Source: Mucilaginibacter sp. UR6-1
GTDB lineage: Bacteria; Bacteroidota; Bacteroidia; Sphingobacteriales; Sphingobacteriaceae
DNA: 64,000 bases
Assembly (NCBI RefSeq): GCF_020880975.1
Contig: NZ_JAJIWP010000001.1
Span: 186,001 to 250,000 of the forward strand
Direction of reading: 5' to 3'
Positions 54,915-62,285 of this stretch are shown piece by piece; within the stretch, counting starts at the first letter, position 1, and each line of letters starts with the position of its first letter. Below the pieces are notes generated by a model, which was not told the DNA's origin, searched no databases, and saw only the letters and a program-made list of their open reading frames with translations. A program made the position numbers and the translations under genes.

Positions 54915-55895
54915 ATGAAAGCAGCAGTTTTAAAAGAGTTCGGCTCGGTTGAAAAATTTGAGATATTAGATGTACCAACCCCAAAACCGGGATTTGACGA
55001 AGTATTGGTAAAAGTAATGGCTACATCAATTAATCCGCTGGATTTTCAGGTGCGTAGGGGAGATTATAAAAATGAATTGCAACTGCCGGTGATTACCGGG
55101 CATGATGTGTCAGGCGTGATTGTTGAGATCGGCTCAGGCGTAAAAAATTACAAAGTAGGTGATGAGGTGTATTACACACCCGAAATTTTTAACGGGAACG
55201 GCAGCTATGCTGAATATCATGTGGCCAAAGAATACATAATTGGTATCAAACCGAAAAATGTAAGCCATTTAGAGGCCGCTACATTTCCTTTGGCTGCAGG
55301 TACCGCCTGGGAAATGCTTTATACCAGGGCACAACTTAAGATCAATCAAACGATATTGATACATGGTGGTGCAGGTGGGGTAGGTATACCCGCTATTCAA
55401 CTGGCCAAGGCTATAGGTGCCATTGTTTATACCACAGCAAGAGGCGTTCATCATGAATTTTTAAAAGGATTAGGAGCTGACTATGTGATTGATTATGAAA
55501 AGGAAAATTATGTAGACGCGATCCTGGAACTGACAGATAATAAAGGCGTGGATGTAGTGATCGATACCATAGGCGGTAACACTCTTGCCGATAGCGGTAA
55601 GATATTAAGCCAAATGGGACAGGTGGTAACAATAGTTGATATTGATAAGCCTCAAAACCTGATACACGCATGGGGGAAAAATGCCACCTACCATTTTGTA
55701 TTTACCAGACAGAACAGAAATAAATTGGACGAACTTACTAAGCTGATAGAGACCGGAAAGCTGAAACCGGTGGTAAACAAAATTTTCCCGTTGGCTGAGA
55801 TTGGTAAGGCCCACAGGCTGCTTGAATTTAAGGATGGCGACAAAAATTTTTATGGTAAGATTGGAATACGGATCGGCAATTACAACATTGATTAG
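54915..55895 (+). CDS. NAD(P)-dependent MDR oxidoreductase (quinone-reductase-like)
   Basis: 326 aa medium-chain dehydrogenase/reductase. MKAAVLKEFGSVEKFEILDVPTPKPG, TGHDVSGVIVEIGSGVKNYKVGDEVY, and nucleotide-binding HGGAGGVGIPAIQLAKAIGA. The zinc-binding cysteines of alcohol dehydrogenases are absent, so it is closer to zeta-crystallin/quinone reductases. Follows an ArsR gene with a shared operator motif; likely its target. Confidence 0.9.
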   Translation: MKAAVLKEFGSVEKFEILDVPTPKPGFDEVLVKVMATSINPLDFQVRRGDYKNELQLPVITGHDVSGVIVEIGSGVKNYKVGDEVYYTPEIFNGNGSYAEYHVAKEYIIGIKPKNVSHLEAATFPLAAGTAWEMLYTRAQLKINQTILIHGGAGGVGIPAIQLAKAIGAIVYTTARGVHHEFLKGLGADYVIDYEKENYVDAILELTDNKGVDVVIDTIGGNTLADSGKILSQMGQVVTIVDIDKPQNLIHAWGKNATYHFVFTRQNRNKLDELTKLIETGKLKPVVNKIFPLAEIGKAHRLLEFKDGDKNFYGKIGIRIGNYNID

Positions 55896-56044
55896 AAAAG
55901 TTTTAATGGAAAAATAATGTGGTTAATAAAGCTGGCCGATGGAGCACAGTTGGAGATGAAACCGAGATATTTGTATGATTGATTGTTTAGACTGAATCGG
56001 CTTCTTAGTACAATTTATCCTATTGTAGTTAAATTTTAATAAAA

Positions 56045-56076
56045 TGGGTTCGAACGCTGTACCCTTATCAACCCAA
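56045..56076. other. tRNA T-arm-like fragment, possible integration scar
   Basis: TGGGTTCGA 56045-56053 equals tRNA-His 41717-41725, and ACCCAAAA 56071-56078 equals 41738-41745, but the bases between do not align and no cloverleaf forms. A weak hint of a right-hand junction of the accessory block. Confidence 0.25.
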
Positions 56077-56109
56077 AACGCCCTTCATGAAAATGAAGGG
56101 CGTTTTTTT
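56077..56109 (+). terminator. terminator after the MDR region
   Basis: AACGCCCTTCAT 56077-56088, loop GAAA, ATGAAGGGCGTT 56093-56104, T-run to 56109. Confidence 0.88.
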
Positions 56110-56152
56110 AGCCGCTTTTTTGTTATCTATTTCAGGTCGTTGGTGTTTTCTG

Positions 56153-56542
56153 CTAATTATATTTAACTCTTCTAATCCGTCTGCTTTCAAGATAAAGGTT
56201 AATATTCTTAGACATCAATAAGTTAACAATAAACCATACATTATAAATTGTGATTATTAACGGTAACCAGTCAAACCAACTGTTTAGCTCAATAGACCGA
56301 AATTTTTTTGCGAATTCTAAAACTGAGTAAACAAACATAAACAGCAACATCCATTTAGCAAATCTATATCCGTTTATAGTGAATATGGTAAGAATGGTAC
56401 TAAGTGAAAGACGAAAAATTTGGGCTGGTAATCTATCATGACCAATTCTATAATTATATATGAATATAATGCATGAACTGATAACTATTGCTACAGTGCA
56501 CATTGCAACTAATTCAATTTGTCCCTTTTTAATATTGTCCAA
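56153..56542 (-). CDS. small integral membrane protein, function unknown
   Basis: 129 aa with four probable membrane segments (near 12-30, 42-58, 60-80, 90-108) and a basic C-terminus (ESRRIRRVKY). I do not recognise the family. AT-rich and isolated between terminators. Confidence 0.6.
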   Translation of the reverse strand: MDNIKKGQIELVAMCTVAIVISSCIIFIYNYRIGHDRLPAQIFRLSLSTILTIFTINGYRFAKWMLLFMFVYSVLEFAKKFRSIELNSWFDWLPLIITIYNVWFIVNLLMSKNINLYLESRRIRRVKYN

Positions 56543-56712
56543 CGTATTGTAATATTATTAGGTTAAAGATAAATAAATATCAGCAGGAAAGATCTTCGCA
56601 TAGAGTGGTTGATTATTAAATGTATCAAACAGTATGGAAGTAAATAGTATTATACTGCGGGTAGCTAAAAAAGTGTGTCGGGCAGTTATACAAAATATAC
56701 ACTTGCATCCAC

Positions 56713-56754
56713 AAAAAAGGCGGAAAGATCTAATAGTCTTTCCGCCTTTTTTTT
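56713..56754 (-). terminator. terminator of msrA
   Basis: GGCGGAAAGA 56719-56728 with TCTTTCCGCC 56737-56746, A-run and T-run on the two sides, so it may work in both directions. Confidence 0.88.
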
Positions 56755-56772
56755 AGAAATCGTATCCCGTTT

Positions 56773-57261
56773 TTACAATGTCCACTCAGGGCGTTCAAAG
56801 TGGCAGGTATAACCAAAAGGATGTTTTTGCAGGTAATCCTGGTGTTCTTCCTCAGCATCCCAAAAATCACCGGCGGGTACTACTTCAGTAACAAACTTTC
56901 CGGGCCATTTGCCTGATGCTTCCAACTCGCTGATCAATGTCGTTGCGGTTTCTTTTTGCTTTTCATCAACAAAAAATATGGCCGAACGGTAAGATGTTCC
57001 GATATCATTACCCTGGCGGTTACGCGTTGTAGGGTCATGTATCTGAAAAAAGTATTCCAGCAAATTTCTGTATGATAAAACCTCCGGATCAAAAGTAATG
57101 GCAATGCCTTCGGCATGAGTGCCATGATTGCGGTAGGTTGCGTTAGGCACATCCCCGCCCGTATAACCAACCACGGTGTTTTTAACGCCCGGCAATTGCC
57201 TGATCAGTTCTTCAACACCCCAAAAGCAACCGCCGGCCAATATAGCTTTTTCAATGCTCAT
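56773..57261 (-). CDS. msrA: peptide methionine sulfoxide reductase A
   Basis: 162 aa. Reduces the S-epimer of methionine sulfoxide. Active-site [10 protein letters not shown] gives catalytic C12; [21 protein letters not shown] and YRSAIFF with HQDYLQKHP follow the family. No signal peptide, so cytoplasmic, in contrast to the secreted MsrB encoded next to it and divergently. Confidence 0.96.
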   Translation of the reverse strand: MSIEKAILAGGCFWGVEELIRQLPGVKNTVVGYTGGDVPNATYRNHGTHAEGIAITFDPEVLSYRNLLEYFFQIHDPTTRNRQGNDIGTSYRSAIFFVDEKQKETATTLISELEASGKWPGKFVTEVVPAGDFWDAEEEHQDYLQKHPFGYTCHFERPEWTL

Positions 57262-57531
57262 ATAATTTTATTTAGTATCAGGTTTAGTTCAACTGTCGTG
57301 CCATATTATTTTTGTCAGGCCTGTTTTGTTTATACCTAAGGTCCTTATTTAATTCGTTAATGGTTTAATGGTTGTTTACGCCATCTTGTCGGGTTTTACT
57401 GACTGTATACCATATTGTCATTTTAAAATAAAATAGATGTACAACAGCATCCATTGCTCACTGTTTATCGTTTATACAAGTAGCAAAGCATATACAAAGC
57501 TTTGCATACTTATCTGATACAAAAACTGATT

Positions 57532-58044
57532 ATGAGATTAACTATCATTTTATTACTCCTTGCCATAGGCTTAGGTGTATCGGCCCAAAATATAAAGGGT
57601 GACAAGGGGCATGAAAATAACCCATACTACTCCAATACTGACACCAAAAAGCTAAAGGTTAGTAATGCGCAGTGGAAAAAAATACTCCCGACGGAGTTAT
57701 ATAAAGTGGCCCGCGAGGCTGCTACCGAACGCGCGTTTACCGGCAAGTACTGGAATGCCACAGCCAAGGGTACTTATTATTGTGCGGTTTGCGGCAATAA
57801 GCTGTTCCGCTCGGATGCCAAGTTTGCAAGCGAGTGTGGCTGGCCAAGTTTTTTTGAACCGGTACGAAAAAACAGCGTTATTTATTTGACCGATAATTCA
57901 CTGGGTATGGAGCGCACCGAGGTAAAGTGTGCACGTTGCGATTCGCACCTTGGGCACATTTTTGATGACGGCCCGCCGCCAACACATAAACGCTATTGCA
58001 TGAACTCCGTATCGCTGGAGTTTCAGCCTGACAGCGGAATTTAA
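57532..58044 (+). CDS. msrB: secreted peptide methionine sulfoxide reductase B
   Basis: 170 aa from ATG 57532 (MRLTIILLLLAIGLGVSAQ), giving a signal peptide; a start at 57502 would add ten residues. SelR domain: two CxxC zinc pairs (CAVC, CARC), GWPSF, and the catalytic Cys in RYCMNSVSL near the end. Exported MsrB repairs oxidised periplasmic proteins; no MsrA partner is exported here. A GCAAAGC/GCTTTGC inverted repeat lies at 57483-57505. Confidence 0.93.
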   Translation: MRLTIILLLLAIGLGVSAQNIKGDKGHENNPYYSNTDTKKLKVSNAQWKKILPTELYKVAREAATERAFTGKYWNATAKGTYYCAVCGNKLFRSDAKFASECGWPSFFEPVRKNSVIYLTDNSLGMERTEVKCARCDSHLGHIFDDGPPPTHKRYCMNSVSLEFQPDSGI

Positions 58045-58120
58045 CATCGTTTTATAGTTTGACTGATTGGTTGTGTTTTGCAGGAGAAAATTATATCTTG
58101 CCGCAACCAATTGAAAAACT

Positions 58121-60199
58121 ATGCTAAAAAAGCTCATGCTTGTGCTGGGGCTGTGCCCCTTGCTGCTTAATGCGCAAACTCCTGTAACTTTTTCCGGCTT
58201 TAATAAATCCGGATCTGCAAAAGCTGTTGTAAATAACAACATACTTACTGTTAGCTGGCCCGTGGGCAGCAATGAAAACGGGCAACTGTTGCTTGACCTC
58301 GACCAAGGTAAGCCCTTGTTTAAAAGCATGCAGATAAGTAAAAACAAGGTGTATAAGGCCGTTGCCACTAATTTAAACCCTGCTTTTGTGCTCACGGTTG
58401 GTAAGCGTGACCTGGTATCACAAAACGGGTGGAATATTTTTTTTGACAAGGTACCGCAAAAGCCGCATCAATCATACCCGGTTAAGTTTGAAAAGGGCAG
58501 GGTAAATATAAGCACTGCAGGCTCACGCACGGTGGTAAAGGTAGGTAAGGTAACTGCCGAGAAATTCAATGGCACGCTCGAAATAACGTTATTTAACGGT
58601 TCGCCGCTCGTAAATATAGCTGCGGTAATGTCAACACCGGTCGACTCGACCGCTATTTTATATGATGCCGGCCTGGTAAGCCAAACACCATCATGGAAAA
58701 ACCTTGCCTGGGCATCAACCGATGGGCAGCTCCAAACAGCGGTTGCTAACATTGGCGAGGCCAGCCGTAACCTTGCCGTTAAGTATCGTACTATTTTGGC
58801 GCAGCAGAACAGCGGCAGCCTGGCCGTGTTTCCGGCACCACATCAATATTTTTATCCGCTGGATGAAGCTTTTAACTTAAAATTTGTTTGGTATGGTAAT
58901 AATTACCGTGATATGCTGCACGGCTATGGCCTTGGCATAAGGCAGGAGCTGGAGGGCGATAAGCGTTTTGTGCCCTGGTTTAACGCTCCGCCTAATACAC
59001 AACAACGCTTAAATTTTTTCTGCCTGTTAAGTGCCGGTTCGCCGGGTGATGCGCTGGCGGAGGTGAAAAAATTTACTCACAATGATGTATATCCCAAAGT
59101 AGCAGGTTATAAAACACTGTCAAGCCATTTTCATAATGAGTTTATAATGAGTGTGGTACGTAATGGTAAGCCCGTGCCTGATAGTCCGAATTTTGTTAAA
59201 GTATTTAAAAATACAGGCATTGATATTATTCATTTGGCTGAGTTTCATTATACCGCGCATCCTAAGGGCCCTGATAGCCTGCGCCTGCCGGAGTTAAAAG
59301 CCTTGCATGATATATGCGCCCGTTTCTCAAACAATAAGTTTTTGCTGCTGCCGGGCGAGGAGCCTAACGAATTTTTGGGTGGCCATTGGTTGTCATTTTT
59401 TCCTAAACCGGTATATTGGGTAATGTCGCGCAAGCCGGATCAGCCCTTTGTAAGCGAGGTGGCAGGCTATGGCAAGGTTTATCACATTGGCGATAAAGAG
59501 GACATGCTTAAACTGATGGAAGCGGAGAACGGCCTGATGTGGACTGCTCACCCACGCACAAAAGGTTCAACCGGTTATCCTGATAAATACAAGGATGAAA
59601 AATTCTTTCAGTCCGATCATTTTATGGGCGGTGCCTGGAAGCATATTCCGGCCGACCTGTCTAAGCCGCGCTTTGGCGACCGTGTATTTGAGTTACTGGA
59701 TGATATGAACAACTGGGGACTGAAAAAGCATATTATTGCCGAAGCCGATCTGTTTACCGTGGAGCCCGAAAATGAGATGTATGCCCACCTCAACGTTAAT
59801 TATTTAAAGATGGATAAACTGCCCGACTACAAGCAGGGCTGGCAACCCGTATTGAATGCTATTAAGGGAGGGCATTTTTTTACATCCACGGGCGAGATCA
59901 TGCTGCCTGTTTTTAATGTGAATGGCAAGCAATCCGGCGAAACATTAAAGCTGCCTGCAAATGGAAAAGCAACCGTGAACGCGCAAATAAACTGGACCTT
60001 TCCGCTAAGTTTCGCGGAGATTATATCCGGAGATGGCAAAAAGGTATACCGCCATCGTATCGAATTGAATAGTACGCAGGCTTTTGGTAGCAAACAGTTT
60101 AGCTGGCCGGTAGATTTGAAAGGCCGCAAATGGGTAAGGTTTGAAGTTTGGGATGCTGCCGTGAACGGTGCGTTTACGCAAACTATTTATTTGCAGTAG
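58121..60199 (+). CDS. large secreted protein with PHP-like metallohydrolase features
   Basis: 692 aa with a signal peptide (1-20, ending LNAQ). The N-terminal half looks like beta-sandwich (TFSGFNKSGSAKAVVNNNILTVSWPVG...). In the second half SSHFHNEF, HLAEFHYTAHPKGPD, LLPGEEPNEFLGGHWL and MWTAHPRTKGSTGYP supply His/Glu/Asp clusters like those of PHP-domain (CehA/McbA-type) phosphoesterases. The C-terminus is again beta-rich. Catalysis is not proven. The Tat-type phosphoesterase gene follows after 83 bases. Confidence 0.62.
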   Translation: MLKKLMLVLGLCPLLLNAQTPVTFSGFNKSGSAKAVVNNNILTVSWPVGSNENGQLLLDLDQGKPLFKSMQISKNKVYKAVATNLNPAFVLTVGKRDLVSQNGWNIFFDKVPQKPHQSYPVKFEKGRVNISTAGSRTVVKVGKVTAEKFNGTLEITLFNGSPLVNIAAVMSTPVDSTAILYDAGLVSQTPSWKNLAWASTDGQLQTAVANIGEASRNLAVKYRTILAQQNSGSLAVFPAPHQYFYPLDEAFNLKFVWYGNNYRDMLHGYGLGIRQELEGDKRFVPWFNAPPNTQQRLNFFCLLSAGSPGDALAEVKKFTHNDVYPKVAGYKTLSSHFHNEFIMSVVRNGKPVPDSPNFVKVFKNTGIDIIHLAEFHYTAHPKGPDSLRLPELKALHDICARFSNNKFLLLPGEEPNEFLGGHWLSFFPKPVYWVMSRKPDQPFVSEVAGYGKVYHIGDKEDMLKLMEAENGLMWTAHPRTKGSTGYPDKYKDEKFFQSDHFMGGAWKHIPADLSKPRFGDRVFELLDDMNNWGLKKHIIAEADLFTVEPENEMYAHLNVNYLKMDKLPDYKQGWQPVLNAIKGGHFFTSTGEIMLPVFNVNGKQSGETLKLPANGKATVNAQINWTFPLSFAEIISGDGKKVYRHRIELNSTQAFGSKQFSWPVDLKGRKWVRFEVWDAAVNGAFTQTIYLQ

Positions 60200-60282
60200 G
60201 TATTTAACTATTTAATAACATTCGGCATTCATCAAATAAAACCCGCGCTGATAATTTTGCCTGATATTGATAACCATCTATC

Positions 60283-61191
60283 ATGCAAAGGCGATCTGTA
60301 TTAAAAACTATCGGCGCGGCATTAATCGCGCCTTCAATAACCTTAGCTGCTCCAAGCCCGTCGCGCAAGCGGGTGTTGCGCGTTGCCCATTTAACCGATG
60401 TTCACCTTAAAAATGACCTTGGTGCACCGGCCAAGTTTGTTAAGTGTTTGCACCATGTGCAGCAGCAAACTCCCCGGGTGGATATGATATTAAACGGTGG
60501 CGATATCGTGTTTGACATGAACAAGGAGAACATGGACACCATCAATACCCAGTGGAAGCTGTACAAAGATGTATTGAAAAACGATTGCAGCCTGCCTGTA
60601 ACCTACTGCCTGGGTAATCATGATATTTGGTGGGCGGAGAATAATAAAGGGCAGGCCATATACGGCAAACAATACTCGCTCGATCAGTTACATTTAAGCA
60701 AGCCGTATTACAGCATGGTAAAAAGCGGCTGGAAATTCATTATATTGGACAGCGTTAATTTGGATATTGACGGTACCTGGTACATTGGCAAACTGGGCGA
60801 TGTGCAGTTTAGCTGGCTGGAACAGGAGCTGAAAAACACCGATCCTGGTATGCCGGTGCTCATCATGTCGCACATACCCATACTCACCGCTACCAATTTG
60901 ATAGAGGATGATATTGTAAACCGCTGGCAAATGTATGGCGGCGATATGCATACCGATGTTTCAAAGATCATCAAGCTGTTTTACCGGCATCCAAATGTTA
61001 AACTATGCCTTAGCGGCCACATCCATTTGCGCGAACGCCTGGAGTATAACAACGTAACCTACATTTGCGATGGCGCGGTAAGCGGTGCCTGGTGGAACGG
61101 TAACCGCCGCGAAACTGCACCGGGCTACGGCCTGATCGATTTGTATAATGATGGAAGTTTTGATGAACGTTACGTAAACTATCTATCATAA
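60283..61191 (+). CDS. calcineurin-like metallophosphoesterase with Tat-like signal
   Basis: 302 aa. The start MQRRSVLKTIGAALIAPSITLA has the RRxxLK pattern of a Tat signal. Metal motifs: HLTDVHLKN, NGGDIVFD, LGNHDIWW, MSHIPI and GHIHLRERL. Likely an exported phosphodiesterase or phosphatase. Same strand as the PHP-like gene, so perhaps a two-enzyme operon acting on a phosphorylated substrate; substrate unknown. Confidence 0.9.
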   Translation: MQRRSVLKTIGAALIAPSITLAAPSPSRKRVLRVAHLTDVHLKNDLGAPAKFVKCLHHVQQQTPRVDMILNGGDIVFDMNKENMDTINTQWKLYKDVLKNDCSLPVTYCLGNHDIWWAENNKGQAIYGKQYSLDQLHLSKPYYSMVKSGWKFIILDSVNLDIDGTWYIGKLGDVQFSWLEQELKNTDPGMPVLIMSHIPILTATNLIEDDIVNRWQMYGGDMHTDVSKIIKLFYRHPNVKLCLSGHIHLRERLEYNNVTYICDGAVSGAWWNGNRRETAPGYGLIDLYNDGSFDERYVNYLS

Positions 61192-61235
61192 AAAAAACCA
61201 GGATGGCGGTTCTTCTGAAATCATCATCCTGGTTT
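61189..61235 (-). terminator. terminator between the phosphoesterase and GH16 genes
   Basis: AAACCAGGATG 61195-61205 with CATCCTGGTTT 61225-61235; the A-run on the plus strand suits the minus-strand GH16 gene. Confidence 0.72.
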
Positions 61236-61260
61236 AAAATAGGGGTGTTTATTTTTTTAA

Positions 61261-62109
61261 TCAGCCCGCTGCCGTACGGCCAACATAAATATTTTTGGCT
61301 TTGTAATATGTATTGGTTGTTGGCCCGTTTGATCCGGATGAACCTTCCATCTGCAGGTTAATGATAATCCACATAGGTTTACCTACAAAATTGCCGCGAT
61401 GCACCGCCTTCCACACCCCGTCAAGATAGTAATGAATATCAACCTCGGTGGCGTTTACTTTTGTTATCCATGCGCGGTAAGTATGCCAGTTACCTGGTGA
61501 TGGTACGTTAACCAGCGTTGATGATACATCACTCGGTGTACGGAAGGTATTGAACCAGTTCTGCGTATCGCCCTTAAATTCAAGTATATCGCTTTCGGGT
61601 GGCCATGAGTTTACTGCGGTTAGCCAGAATGCGGGCCATGTTCCGGGTGATGAAGGTGCCTGAAAATCACCTTTAACCTCATAGTTAGGGTACTGATCGT
61701 TAATTAATACCTGATGCTTTGCATGTATCGCGCCCGAATGGTAGCGAATAGGCAGGTGTGGTACAGACGAACTTACACCCTCATCCCAGTTAATACGCGT
61801 GGCCAGCAAAGTAAGTTCGCCATTAGTTAACGATACATGGTTATGATCTGTAGGGCTGCCATACATACGTGCTGTGCCGTTATGGTCTGCCCCCCAGGGA
61901 TACAGGTAATTCCATTGTGCCTCAAATGCTGTATAATCAGCAAAACTCGAATTGTCGATCACAGTTTGCCAGGTATCAGCGGCGCGTTTTTCTTTTTCCG
62001 TTGGGTCAGGCCCTGATTTGGCCCGTTTTTGGGCGGCATCTTTTTTACACGAAAATAAAAATACCAATGCCGTTAACGCCAGGCACAGGCGAAGGTTTCT
62101 GTGTTTCAT
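61261..62109 (-). CDS. GH16-family glycoside hydrolase lipoprotein
   Basis: 282 aa. Lipobox LFSC with Cys21 after an N-terminal hydrophobic segment, then a charged linker. The catalytic GH16 pattern ExDxxE is ESDILE at 172-177, preceded by GTWPAFWLTAVNSWPP, and WHTYRAWITK follows. GH16 enzymes cut beta-1,3/1,4-glucans or algal galactans; the subfamily is not clear. Probably surface lipoprotein. Confidence 0.88.
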   Translation of the reverse strand: MKHRNLRLCLALTALVFLFSCKKDAAQKRAKSGPDPTEKEKRAADTWQTVIDNSSFADYTAFEAQWNYLYPWGADHNGTARMYGSPTDHNHVSLTNGELTLLATRINWDEGVSSSVPHLPIRYHSGAIHAKHQVLINDQYPNYEVKGDFQAPSSPGTWPAFWLTAVNSWPPESDILEFKGDTQNWFNTFRTPSDVSSTLVNVPSPGNWHTYRAWITKVNATEVDIHYYLDGVWKAVHRGNFVGKPMWIIINLQMEGSSGSNGPTTNTYYKAKNIYVGRTAAG

Positions 62110-62285
62110 AATGTAGAGGATTAGGAAATTAATAATTAGTTAAATCCAATTTATACAGATATTTAATTAGTTAAAAGGGGCTAATGAGCAAATAAACAGG
62201 GGTATATTTAATATTAGCATAATTGTATAACGTATTTTACTAACCGCATTTGGTTTAAGCAGGCTTGGCGGCTTAAATTTACCGC

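Noticed and set aside
56045..56076. A second tRNA or tRNA fragment
   Set aside because: The T-loop-like string is there but T-stem, anticodon arm and acceptor do not pair, so it is kept only as a weak integration-scar hint.
41667..56078. A mobile element such as an IS, prophage or ICE
   Set aside because: No transposase, integrase, phage structural gene or terminal inverted repeat was found.
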